Made by a program: the position numbers and the translations under genes. Shown here piece after piece: positions 15,732 to 22,830 of a stretch of 34,380 nucleotides of DNA. Where the stretch lies: NCBI GenBank assembly GCA_001916055.1, contig MNRR01000040.1:8348-42727 (forward strand), written 5' to 3'. This DNA is from Clostridium sp. 28_12 (lineage in GTDB: Bacteria; Bacillota; Clostridia; TANB77; CAG-508). The notes under the pieces were generated by a model that was not told the DNA's origin, searched no databases, and was given only the letters and a program-made list of their open reading frames with translations. Positions within the stretch are counted from its first letter, which is position 1. Each line of letters begins with the position of its first letter.

Positions 15732-15755
15732 ACGATAAGGAGAAATGATAGAAGA

Positions 15756-16286
15756 ATGAAAAAGGAAAAAGAAAAAGAACACTCGAAAGCAAAATGGTTT
15801 ATTGAAATTTTTATAACAACATTTATATTATCAATGGCATTTTCATACATATCAAATAATGGTGTAAATAATTTAAATATGGTTGCGTCAGTAATCATAT
15901 TAATTGTAGTAATTCTAATAGGTATATTATTTGATATAATAGGTGTAGCAGTAACTGTGGCAAAAGAACATGAATTTCATGCTAAAGCAACAAAAAAAGC
16001 TGTTGGAGCAAAAACGTCAATCAAATTAATCAAAAATGCAGCAAAAGTTGCAAATATATGTGCAGACGTAATAGGAGATATATGTGGAGTTTTAAGTGGT
16101 TCTATAAGTGCATTAATAGCAGCAAAAATTGCAGAAAAAACAGGAGTTAATTTACAATTTGTTATAAGTGCAAGTGTTGCGGCTATAACAGTTGGAGGCA
16201 AAGCTATTGGTAAAGAAATTGCAAATAGAAATTCAACACAAATAGTTCACTATGTTGGAATTGTTTTAAATAAGATATATAAATAA
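15756..16286 (+). CDS. oapA: OLE-associated membrane protein OapA
   Basis: This 176-residue membrane protein has transmembrane segments at about 13-35 and 43-66, a conserved middle (LFDIIGVAVTVAKEHEFHA, then KKAVGAKTSIKLIKNA, then DVIGDICGVLSG) and a further hydrophobic part at about 120-160. These motifs and the position after a large structured RNA identify OapA, the protein that anchors OLE RNA in the membrane. Such proteins are sometimes mis-annotated as CorB-like transporters. ATG 15756 follows AAGGAG (15737-15742) by 13 bases, which is long; an earlier ATG at 15745 opens only a four-codon frame. A longer frame starting at 15684 would run through the terminator and is rejected. Confidence 0.85.
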   Translation: MKKEKEKEHSKAKWFIEIFITTFILSMAFSYISNNGVNNLNMVASVIILIVVILIGILFDIIGVAVTVAKEHEFHAKATKKAVGAKTSIKLIKNAAKVANICADVIGDICGVLSGSISALIAAKIAEKTGVNLQFVISASVAAITVGGKAIGKEIANRNSTQIVHYVGIVLNKIYK

Positions 16287-16314
16287 ACTAGCTAAAATTT
16301 AGCTAGTTTATTTT
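16282..16314. terminator. convergent terminator (oapA / ruvA)
   Basis: A 15-bp perfect inverted repeat (AATAAACTAGCTAAA, 16282-16296, with its complement 16298-16312) is followed by TTTTGTTGTT. It overlaps the last codons and stop of both genes. Confidence 0.8.
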
Positions 16315-16919
16315 GTTGTTAATAAAACTAATCCTTTTTTAATTAAGTCTTCAACAGAAAGAGATTCAACTGCAAGGTGTTCAAAGACTTTTTCAATATC
16401 TTTACGAGAATAGCCAAGAACCATAAGACCAGAAGTTGCTTCTTGAACATTTTCATTAACTTTAACTGATTGTAATTTTGCTTCTTCTAATTTTTCTTTA
16501 TCTAATTCTGATTGTTCAGCCTTTAACTTATCTTTTAATTCTAAAATAATTCTTTGTGCTGATTTAGTCCCAATTCCTGGAACTTGTGTAAGCAATTTTA
16601 CATTATTTGAGATTACTGCAATTGCAAATTCAGAAGGTTCTATGCAAGATAACATTACTAATGCGCTTTTTGCTCCAACACCGCTAACACCTAAAAGCAA
16701 TTCAAAAGTTCTAAGTTCTTCTTGGGTTTTAAAACCATAAATACTAATATCATCTTCTCTAACTCTATAATAAGTATGAACTTTCACAATTTCTCCAATT
16801 TCTCCAAGTGAATCTATAGAATTTTCAGACATAAAAACTTTATATCCTAAACCACCAACATCAATAACTACATAATTTTTTAATTTCATTTCTAAAGTTC
16901 CCTTTATATATGCTAACAT
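16308..16919 (-). CDS. ruvA: Holliday junction branch migration protein RuvA
   Basis: This 203-residue DNA-binding subunit of RuvABC forms tetramers that hold Holliday junctions for RuvB. The N-terminal OB-fold (MLAYIKGTLE to YYRVREDDISIYGF) is followed by two helix-hairpin-helix motifs (LLGVSGVGAKSAL and VPGIGTKSAQRIILEL) and the flexible C-terminal RuvB-binding domain (GLMVLGYSRKDIEKVF). ATG 16919 follows AAAGGA by 8 bases; a longer frame to 16997 would include the promoter. ruvB does not follow it here, since the next feature is the convergent terminator. It is divergent from rarA, another recombination gene. Confidence 0.96.
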   Translation of the reverse strand: MLAYIKGTLEMKLKNYVVIDVGGLGYKVFMSENSIDSLGEIGEIVKVHTYYRVREDDISIYGFKTQEELRTFELLLGVSGVGAKSALVMLSCIEPSEFAIAVISNNVKLLTQVPGIGTKSAQRIILELKDKLKAEQSELDKEKLEEAKLQSVKVNENVQEATSGLMVLGYSRKDIEKVFEHLAVESLSVEDLIKKGLVLLTTK

Positions 16920-16943
16920 ATTAATCATCCTTTCACAGAAAGT

Positions 16944-16972
16944 ATTATAAATATAAAAAAAATAAAAGTCAA
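16944..16972 (-). promoter_or_regulatory. ruvA promoter
   Basis: On the minus strand, TTGACT (16967-16972) and TATAAT (16944-16949) are 17 bases apart and point to a start about 15 bases upstream of the ruvA ribosome binding site. Confidence 0.8.
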
Positions 16973-17003
16973 GCATTCTGCAAAAAAATGTTCGCAATAT
17001 CTA

Positions 17004-17032
17004 TTGACAATTTTTAATGAACGTTTTATAAT
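17004..17032 (+). promoter_or_regulatory. rarA promoter
   Basis: TTGACA (17004-17009) and TATAAT (17027-17032) with a 17-base spacer form a consensus promoter. Its position rules out the upstream TTG at 17033 as the rarA start. Confidence 0.85.
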
Positions 17033-17053
17033 TTGTGTGAAAGGAAAAGAAAG

Positions 17054-18271
17054 ATGAATAAAGCAGAACCATTGGCATATAATGAAGGGCAAGAACATGT
17101 GATAGGACCAGGAAAACTATTATATAGGACTATAAAAGCAGATAGATTATCAAGCATAATTTTATTTGGACCACCAGGGTGTGGCAAAACATCTCTTGCC
17201 AAAGTAATAAGTGAAACAACTAAATACAAATTCTATAAAATAAATGCAGTAACTGCAGGTGTTTCAGACATAAAAAAAATCGTAGAAGAAACCAAGAATT
17301 TTATGTTTAATCCAGCAGGAAAAAGCATACTATTTATAGATGAAATTCATAGATTCAACAAGCTTCAACAAGATGCATTATTGCCATTTGTAGAAAATGG
17401 AACAATAATTTTGATAGGAGCAACAACAGAAAATCCATACTTTGAAGTAAATAAAGCGCTAATTTCAAGGTCAATGGTAATCAAATTAGAACCATTAACT
17501 GAAAAAAATATTTATAATATATTAAAAAGAGCATTAACAAGCCAAGAAGGACTTGGAGAATATAATGTAAAAATAGAAGACAGTACATTAATGAAAATAG
17601 CGGATATTGCAAATGGAGATGTAAGGACAGCATTAAATGGACTAGAAGTTGCGGTATTAACTACAAATATGGAAGCAGATGGATATATACATATAACAGA
17701 TGAAGTTATCAAAAATAGTATTCAAAACAGAAAAGCTATATTTGATAAAAATGGAGACACACATTATGATAATATAAGTGCATTTATAAAATCGATGAGA
17801 GGTTCAGACCCAGATGCAGTATTGTTTTATTTAGCAAGAGCATTAAATGGAGGGGAAGATCCTGTATTTTTAGCAAGAAGAATTGTTATATGCGCCTCAG
17901 AAGATGTTGGATTAGCAGACCCTCAGGCATTAGTAATAGCGACTTCTGCAATGCAGGCAGTTCATATGGTAGGTATGCCAGAAGCAAGAATAATATTAGC
18001 AGAAGCGGCAGTGTATGTGGCACGTTGTAAAAAATCAAATGCTACATATTTAGGAATAAATAAGGCAATAGAAGATGTTAATAATAAAGAAACTGGTGAA
18101 ATACCAATGCATATAAGAAATGCACCAATAGAAAAGATGAGAGAATTAGGATATAATGAAGGTTATAAATATCCACATGATTATCCAGGCCATTGGGTAG
18201 AACAACAATATTTGCCAGATAAAATGTTAGGAACAAAATATTTTGTGAAAGATGAAAATATAAAAGAATAG
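17054..18271 (+). CDS. rarA: replication-associated recombination protein A (AAA+ ATPase)
   Basis: This 405-residue RarA/MgsA/YrvN family clamp-loader-like ATPase acts at stalled replication forks. Walker A is GPPGCGKT (39-46), Walker B ILFIDEIHRF, sensor 1 IGATTENP, and the arginine-finger region ISRSMVI. The C-terminal tetramerisation part has SMRGSDPDAVLFYLAR, ARRIVICASEDVGLADP and HIRNAPIEKM. The start is ATG 17054 after GAAAGGAAAAG. The N-terminus is short: the family reads PLA-x-R-x-RP-x-x-L-x-x-x-x-GQEH, while this one reads PLAYNEGQEH, about nine residues fewer, and it lacks the usual leader of 10-15 residues. Activity may survive, since the Walker motifs are intact. Confidence 0.93.
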   Translation: MNKAEPLAYNEGQEHVIGPGKLLYRTIKADRLSSIILFGPPGCGKTSLAKVISETTKYKFYKINAVTAGVSDIKKIVEETKNFMFNPAGKSILFIDEIHRFNKLQQDALLPFVENGTIILIGATTENPYFEVNKALISRSMVIKLEPLTEKNIYNILKRALTSQEGLGEYNVKIEDSTLMKIADIANGDVRTALNGLEVAVLTTNMEADGYIHITDEVIKNSIQNRKAIFDKNGDTHYDNISAFIKSMRGSDPDAVLFYLARALNGGEDPVFLARRIVICASEDVGLADPQALVIATSAMQAVHMVGMPEARIILAEAAVYVARCKKSNATYLGINKAIEDVNNKETGEIPMHIRNAPIEKMRELGYNEGYKYPHDYPGHWVEQQYLPDKMLGTKYFVKDENIKE

Positions 18272-18293
18272 AAAATCAAAAACAGGAAAAGAT

Positions 18294-18325
18294 AAAGATG
18301 GTAAAAGGATACCATCTTTTTATTA
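18294..18325 (+). terminator. rarA terminator
   Basis: AAAGATGGTA (18294-18303) pairs with TACCATCTTT (18310-18319) around a 6-base loop, followed by TTATTATG. Confidence 0.85.
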
Positions 18326-18361
18326 TGTAGAGAAAATTGTCTAGCATATGAGTTCTCTACA
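18326..18361. repeat. 9-bp perfect inverted repeat upstream of the TauE/SafE pair
   Basis: TGTAGAGAA (18326-18334) and TTCTCTACA (18353-18361) are perfect complements separated by 18 bases. They lie between the rarA terminator and the transporter genes, either as an operator with half-sites about 2.5 turns apart or as a leader hairpin. No convincing promoter was found nearby. Confidence 0.5.
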
Positions 18362-18395
18362 CGAATTTTAGATGTACAAAAAGGTAAGATTGAAT

Positions 18396-18743
18396 ATGAA
18401 AAAAATTATAATTGGAATATTAGCAGGAATTGTATGCGGTTTATTTGGAACAGGTGGAGGATTAGTGCTTGTGCCAGCTTTTATATATATGTTAGAGATT
18501 GAACCAAAAAAAGCGAGAGCAACTTCATTAACATGTATGCTAATAATGGTAATGATAAGTAGTATTTTTTATTACAAAAATAATTACATAGATTGGAAAG
18601 CAGGAGGCTTATGTGCAATAGGTGGAGTAATAGGTGGATATATAGGTGCTAAGGTATTGAAAAAAATTCCTGATTATATCTTAAAAATAATCTTCATATT
18701 ATTTATTTTATATTATTCTGCTAGAATGATATTTGTATTATAA
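18396..18743 (+). CDS. half-size TauE/SafE-family membrane protein (first of two)
   Basis: This 115-residue protein has four predicted transmembrane helices. It matches one repeat of the TauE/SafE family, which exports sulfite or organosulfonates in characterised members. The diagnostic loop G-x-x-x-G-L-F-G-T-G-G-G is followed by LVLVPAFIYML, then KKARATSL and GGVIGGYIGAKVLKKIP. A typical TauE protein contains two such repeats (about 250 residues) in one chain. I start at ATG 18396, since the upstream ATG at 18372 lacks a ribosome binding site; AAAGG precedes 18396 by about 11 bases. The next gene encodes the second half, 10 bases downstream. Confidence 0.85.
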   Translation: MKKIIIGILAGIVCGLFGTGGGLVLVPAFIYMLEIEPKKARATSLTCMLIMVMISSIFYYKNNYIDWKAGGLCAIGGVIGGYIGAKVLKKIPDYILKIIFILFILYYSARMIFVL

Positions 18744-18753
18744 AGGAGAGGGT

Positions 18754-19152
18754 ATGAAGCAGATACTAATAGGCATATTTGCAGGAATATTTAGCGGAAT
18801 AGGAATGGGCGGAGGAACAATACTAATATTTTTGTTAACAATATTTGCAAAGATGGAGCAACATATAGCCCAGGCAACCAACTTAATATATTTTATACCA
18901 ACAGCAATCTCAGCAATAATAGTAAATTATAAAAATAAAAATATAGATACAAAATTAGCAATAATAGTATCACTAAGTGGAGTGTTAGGAGCAATAATAG
19001 GAGCTAATATTTCGGTAAATATGGATGTTTTTAAATTGAAAAAATTATTTGGGATTTTTTTGGCAGTAATTGCCATTCATGAAATATATACCTTATTTAA
19101 AGAGTATAAACAATTCAAAAACAGACATAATAAAAATAGTAAAAACAATTAG
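18754..19152 (+). CDS. half-size TauE/SafE-family membrane protein (second of two)
   Basis: This 132-residue protein has four predicted transmembrane helices and the repeat motif G-I-F-S-G-I-G-M-G-G-G-T followed by ILIFLL, then QATNLIYFIP (equivalent to the RATSLT segment of its neighbour) and GVLGAIIGANIS. The C-terminus is charged (FKEYKQFKNRHNKNSKNN). AAAGGAGAGGGT precedes the ATG at 18754. The two halves probably form a heterodimer equal to one full transporter. Substrate is unknown. Confidence 0.85.
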   Translation: MKQILIGIFAGIFSGIGMGGGTILIFLLTIFAKMEQHIAQATNLIYFIPTAISAIIVNYKNKNIDTKLAIIVSLSGVLGAIIGANISVNMDVFKLKKLFGIFLAVIAIHEIYTLFKEYKQFKNRHNKNSKNN

Positions 19153-19169
19153 AAAGTGAGTGATTATAC

Positions 19170-19307
19170 ATGAAATTTGTTAAAGGATTAATGGTAGGAA
19201 GTTTAATAACAACAGGAGTTATTATGGCTTGGACTGATAATGATATGACGACTAAAAAGATTACTAAAAAAGGAAAAAAGTGGGCAAGAAAAATGGGCAT
19301 GATATAA
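19170..19307 (+). CDS. small membrane-associated peptide (45 residues)
   Basis: The ATG at 19170 opens a 45-codon frame ending TAA 19305-19307. It encodes a hydrophobic N-terminus (MKFVKGLMVGSLITTGVIMA) and a Lys-rich tail with KKGKKWARKMG. The ribosome binding site is weak (GTGAG, about 10 bases upstream). It follows the second TauE/SafE gene by 17 bases and ends inside the operon terminator, so it is probably cotranscribed. The pattern resembles short YtxH-like or spore-associated peptides of Clostridia, without a known function. Confidence 0.7.
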   Translation: MKFVKGLMVGSLITTGVIMAWTDNDMTTKKITKKGKKWARKMGMI

Positions 19308-19336
19308 AGCTGATTTCATTAAGAAATCAGCTTTTA
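19306..19336 (+). terminator. terminator of the TauE/SafE operon
   Basis: The perfect 12-bp stem AAAGCTGATTTC (19306-19317) with GAAATCAGCTTT (19323-19334) and a 5-base loop starts on the stop codon of the small peptide gene. The A-run also helps terminate the opposing gene ending at 19349. Confidence 0.85.
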
Positions 19337-19348
19337 ATGTTGAGAAAA

Positions 19349-19804
19349 TTATTCGTTCTCACATTCACATCTATCACAAGGTCTGTCACAAGGTTTGTCG
19401 CAAGGTTTAAAATCATCACAGTCAAGTTTAATACCTTTTAAGCATTTACCCTCATGATGGCATTTTGCGCAAACTTTGATGTGTTTTACATCATCTTTCC
19501 AAATTTGAATAGCATATTTTTTACCAGGGCAAAGAGGACCGAAAACGAATTCGCCTTCATCATCTGTGAATGTATGAGAAACAGGTTTTAATTCTTTTTT
19601 TCCAAATTTAAAATCAACTTCAACTAATTTAACAACAGCATCACGAACTGGTTCTTTGAAGCAATCTCTTACAACACCATAAATAACGTCTCTGTGGTCA
19701 TTTGCTAAAACTATATCTAAATCAAATTGTTTTCCATCTGCAATGAATCCATCGATGTCAACAAATGGATGCATTGGCTCTGGTCTTTTTTCATCTAAAT
19801 CCAT
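19349..19804 (-). CDS. carboxypeptidase-regulatory-like protein with Cys-rich tail
   Basis: This 151-residue protein has a carboxypeptidase-regulatory-like beta-sandwich at about residues 30-115 (VIYGVVRDCFKEPVRDAVVKL, then HTFTDDEGEFVFGPLCPGKKY). A Cys-rich part follows (KVCAKCHHEGKCLKG) and then a tail with tandem CD(K/R)P units (CDKPCDRPCDRCECENE). Paired cysteines suggest metal binding or cross-linking. Similar proteins occur in gut Clostridia with unknown roles; a surface or spore-coat role is a guess. There is no signal peptide. ATG 19804 lies 9 bases after GGAAG; the longer frame to 19945 is upstream sequence. A CATATTATA element (about 19851-19859, minus strand) resembles a sporulation sigma -10 box but lacks a matching -35. 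Confidence 0.8.
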   Translation of the reverse strand: MDLDEKRPEPMHPFVDIDGFIADGKQFDLDIVLANDHRDVIYGVVRDCFKEPVRDAVVKLVEVDFKFGKKELKPVSHTFTDDEGEFVFGPLCPGKKYAIQIWKDDVKHIKVCAKCHHEGKCLKGIKLDCDDFKPCDKPCDRPCDRCECENE

Positions 19805-19944
19805 ATAAAAAAACTTCCTTTCATACTGGCTTATGCCAAGATTAATATATAATATGAAAAAATATGTTAAAATGACACTTGCACGGAAAAAAAGCGATCT
19901 CAGATGTGCATGATTAAATTTCCCCGGAAAAATGGCTGAAAGCA

Positions 19945-19974
19945 TTGACTTAACAATAATTTGAATGGTATAAT
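19945..19974 (+). promoter_or_regulatory. sigH promoter
   Basis: TTGACT (19945-19950) and TATAAT (19969-19974) with an 18-base spacer lie 36 bases before the sigH start. Confidence 0.7.
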
Positions 19975-20010
19975 ATCAATATATATTTATTAGGAGGACA
20001 AGACACAATA

Positions 20011-20652
20011 ATGGAAAAAGATATGTTTTCAATTAATGAAAATGAATATACACAAATGACAGACGAAAAATTAATAGAAAATATAAAAAATGATGATCAC
20101 GTAGCATTAGACTGTTTAATGAAAAGATATAATGATATTGTAAATATGAAAGCAAATAAGTTTTTTATGATAGGAGCAGAAAAAGAAGATATAGTACAAG
20201 AAGGAATGATAGGGTTATATAAGGCTGTTAAATCATTTGATACGGAAAAGCAGAATTCATTTAAAACATTTGCAAATATGTGCATAGAAAGACAGTTGAT
20301 TACAGCTGTAAAAAATTCTAATAGGCAAAAACATATTCCATTAAATTCATCAGTATCTTTAAATGCTGCGGCATATGATGATAATGAAGATGTTGATAAA
20401 ATAGATATACTTGATATAAAAGCACTTGATGATCCATCAGATATAATTGCAGAAAGAGAATACTTTGAAAGTATGGAAAATAAAATAAAAGAAGCATTAA
20501 GTAAATTCGAATTACAAGTGTTGCATGAATATGAAAAAGGAAAAAGCTATGCGGATATAGCTGCTAAGCTAAATGCAAAAGTAAAATCTGTTGATACAGC
20601 AATACAAAGAATAAGAAAAAAAGCAAACAAAATTAAAGATGTTGAATATTAA
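20011..20652 (+). CDS. sigH: RNA polymerase sporulation sigma factor SigH
   Basis: This 213-residue sigma-70 protein acts early in sporulation and transition-phase control in Firmicutes. Region 2 is characteristic of SigH: NDIVNMKANKFFMIGAEKEDIVQEGMIGLYKAV, then FKTFANMCIERQLITAVKNS (about 40-105). The NRQKHIPLNSSVSL segment is a SigH hallmark. Region 4 (ALSKFELQVLHEYEKGKSYADIAAKLN, VDTAIQRIRKKANK) ends the protein. AGGAGGAC lies about 11 bases before the ATG. Its presence implies a sporulation or competence lineage, though several non-sporing Clostridia keep it. Confidence 0.93.
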   Translation: MEKDMFSINENEYTQMTDEKLIENIKNDDHVALDCLMKRYNDIVNMKANKFFMIGAEKEDIVQEGMIGLYKAVKSFDTEKQNSFKTFANMCIERQLITAVKNSNRQKHIPLNSSVSLNAAAYDDNEDVDKIDILDIKALDDPSDIIAEREYFESMENKIKEALSKFELQVLHEYEKGKSYADIAAKLNAKVKSVDTAIQRIRKKANKIKDVEY

Positions 20653-20669
20653 ATTAGAAATATTAGTTA

Positions 20670-20699
20670 TAGAGTGGATTTGTAATCTGCTCTATTTTT
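20670..20699 (+). terminator. sigH terminator
   Basis: TAGAGTGGATT (20670-20680) pairs with AATCTGCTCTA (20684-20694), with two mismatched positions, followed by TTTTTATT. Confidence 0.7.
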
Positions 20700-20932
20700 A
20701 TTAGTAGGAAAGTTCTCATTGTAGGAGGACTTTCTGTACTAGATAAATATGGCAAATCTTAGATTTTCTTAAAATTTGTATTTGATAGAAAATCTTAGAC
20801 TCGCTTTTTTAATAGAAAAAATAATGGTTTTAATATTTTTTCACAAAAGCTTATATTTATATGGCTTCTTGGATTAAAGCAAAATAAACCATTAACGTAT
20901 AAAATTACATGCAAAAAAATTTAATATATATG
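20700..20932. other. intergenic region with consecutive hairpins
   Basis: No gene is visible in this stretch. A long hairpin spans 20702-20741 (TAGTA, GAAAGT and CTC on one arm; GAG, ACTTTC and TACTA on the other). A second inverted repeat is AGATTTTCT (20761-20769) with AGAAAATCT (20787-20795), accompanied by a direct repeat AAATCTTAGA at 20755-20764 and 20790-20799, and a CTTTTTT tract at about 20804-20810. A small RNA or a degenerate repeat element could explain them. The remaining sequence to 20932 shows nothing. Confidence 0.5.
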
Positions 20933-20961
20933 TTGCTATTAAGAAAAAAAATTGTTATAAT
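20933..20961 (+). promoter_or_regulatory. promoter of the glycosidase-cmk-HD operon
   Basis: TTGCTA (20933-20938) and TATAAT (20956-20961) with a 17-base spacer precede the gene by about 70 bases. Confidence 0.65.
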
Positions 20962-21035
20962 GAACAAGATATTGAAAGAAAAAGGTTAATTTTGAATTAA
21001 TTTAGGATACAATAGAAAGGATTGTAAAAATAAAG

Positions 21036-22121
21036 ATGAAAAAAAATAAAGAAATTGAAGAACTACCAAAAGCATTACAAAAAGATAAAGATAAAAAGAA
21101 AAAAAAGAAAAATTGGAAAAAAATATTACTTATATTTTTAATAATAATTATATTAGGAGTATGTTCAGGAGGATTTTTACTATATGGTCCATATTCTGGA
21201 TTTAGGGATTGGCTAATAACAACAGCAATGACTACAATGACACATCAATATTTAGCAACTTGGTTTTACGATGACGATACAATAAATGCAGTATTAGACA
21301 AAAACAAAGTAAAAGAGGTAAACGAAGTAACAGACACAAACACAATAGTAATAAATAAAACTGCAACTCAAAAAGAATATGAAAATGAATATGAAAGAGA
21401 AATATTAGAAAGAGATGCAAATGCAGACTATAAAATAATCAATATAAAAGGAAAAGGATATAGCGGGTATTTAGCAGCAATATATGAACCATCAAGAATA
21501 AAAACAGTATATACAAAAAAATTAGGAACAAGTGGACAATATTTAACACAGATGGCAAAAGACAATGATGCATTAATAGCAATAAATGGTGGTGGATTTG
21601 AAGATCCTAATTTTAATAGTAATGGAGCAAATCCTTTAGGAATAACATATTCTGGTGGAAAATTAATAACTTCAAAAACATGGAATGGTTCAGGAGGATT
21701 AATAGGATTTACAAAAGATGACAAACTTGTATTAGGAAAAATGACAGTAAAACAATCTCAAGAAATGAAAATAAGAGATGGTGTTACATTTGGCCCATTT
21801 TTAATAATAAATGGTAAAGCTTCAAAAGTTCTTGGTAATGGTGGATGGGGAACAGCACCTCGTACAGCAATAGGCCAAAGAAAAGATGGAATAGTATTAT
21901 TTTTAGTAGTAGATGGAAGAACACTAAAAGAACCAGGTGCAGACATGAATGACTTGATAGAAATAATGGAAAGATATGGAGCTTATAATGCTGCTAACTT
22001 AGATGGTGGAACATCAAGTGTAATGGTAGTAGATGGAAAAATAATAAATGACCCTGTGGATAGTTCAGGTGCACATAGAACAAGATTTATATCAACAGGA
22101 TTTATATTAACAAAAAAATAA
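21036..22121 (+). CDS. membrane-anchored phosphodiester glycosidase (NAGPA domain)
   Basis: This 361-residue protein has a very basic N-terminus (KDKDKKKKKKNWKK), one transmembrane anchor at about 29-50, and an extracytoplasmic domain at about 125-361 of the phosphodiester glycosidase/NAGPA family. Family motifs are AINGGGFEDP, NPLGITYSGGK, GPFLIINGKA, APRTAIGQRKDG and NLDGGTSSVMVVDG, ending RFISTGFIL. The family hydrolyses sugar-phosphate diesters and occurs in wall or exopolysaccharide processing. The ATG at 21036 lacks a strong Shine-Dalgarno (AAAGGA at about 21016-21021 is distant). It is first in an operon with cmk, 19 bases downstream. Confidence 0.9.
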   Translation: MKKNKEIEELPKALQKDKDKKKKKKNWKKILLIFLIIIILGVCSGGFLLYGPYSGFRDWLITTAMTTMTHQYLATWFYDDDTINAVLDKNKVKEVNEVTDTNTIVINKTATQKEYENEYEREILERDANADYKIINIKGKGYSGYLAAIYEPSRIKTVYTKKLGTSGQYLTQMAKDNDALIAINGGGFEDPNFNSNGANPLGITYSGGKLITSKTWNGSGGLIGFTKDDKLVLGKMTVKQSQEMKIRDGVTFGPFLIINGKASKVLGNGGWGTAPRTAIGQRKDGIVLFLVVDGRTLKEPGADMNDLIEIMERYGAYNAANLDGGTSSVMVVDGKIINDPVDSSGAHRTRFISTGFILTKK

Positions 22122-22140
22122 AATTAAGGAAGGTAAAATT

Positions 22141-22824
22141 ATGGGATTTATAGTAGCTATTGATGGAACAGCAGGAAGCGGAAAAGGAACTATAACAAAA
22201 ATAATTGCAGAAAAATTAAACTTAGTAAGTATAGATACAGGTGCAATGTACAGGTGTGTAGCATTAGAATGCATGAATAAAAACGTTGATTGTAGTAATA
22301 TTGAGGGGATAAAAGAAATTCTAAAAAACATTGAGATTGAACTAAAGAATGAAAATGGAAAGCAAATAGTGTTATTAAATAAAAAGGATGTTTCAAAAGA
22401 GATAAGAACACCAGAGGTGGATGCTTTAGTTGCCAAATATGCAGCAATTAAAGAGATAAGAGACAAAATAACTCCAATGCAAAGAAAAATGGGAGAAAAA
22501 GCTGATATCATAATGGAAGGCAGAGACATAGGGACAGTAGTATTTCCAAATGCAGATGTAAAAATATTTTTAGATTGTTCAGTAGAAGAAAGAGCAAGAA
22601 GAAGATATAATCAAGATATAGAAAAAGGAATAAAAACAACCTATGAGGAAGTGCTTGAAAGCATAAAAGAAAGACATAAATTAGAAACAGAAAGAGAAAT
22701 TGCACCATTAGTACAAGCAGAAGATGCAACATATATAGATTCAACACATATGACAATAGAAGAAGAAGCAAATGAAGTAATAAAAGTAATAGAAGAAAGA
22801 AGAAATAGTGTGAAAGGAATGTAA
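22141..22824 (+). CDS. cmk: cytidylate kinase
   Basis: This 227-residue kinase phosphorylates CMP and dCMP. The P-loop is G9-TAGSGK15, and DTGAMYRCVA (about 37-46) is the CMP-binding signature. IIMEGRDIGTVVFP (about 122-135) and the DCSVEERARRRY lid (about 141-152) follow. AAGGAAGG precedes the ATG. In many Firmicutes cmk is followed by other genes such as ispH or rpsA; here an HD-domain gene follows after 6 bases. Confidence 0.96.
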   Translation: MGFIVAIDGTAGSGKGTITKIIAEKLNLVSIDTGAMYRCVALECMNKNVDCSNIEGIKEILKNIEIELKNENGKQIVLLNKKDVSKEIRTPEVDALVAKYAAIKEIRDKITPMQRKMGEKADIIMEGRDIGTVVFPNADVKIFLDCSVEERARRRYNQDIEKGIKTTYEEVLESIKERHKLETEREIAPLVQAEDATYIDSTHMTIEEEANEVIKVIEERRNSVKGM

Positions 22825-22830
22825 AATAAA

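Noticed and set aside
15684..15755. A longer OapA starting at 15684
   Set aside because: The extra residues would be translated from the OLE RNA 3' end and its terminator stem.
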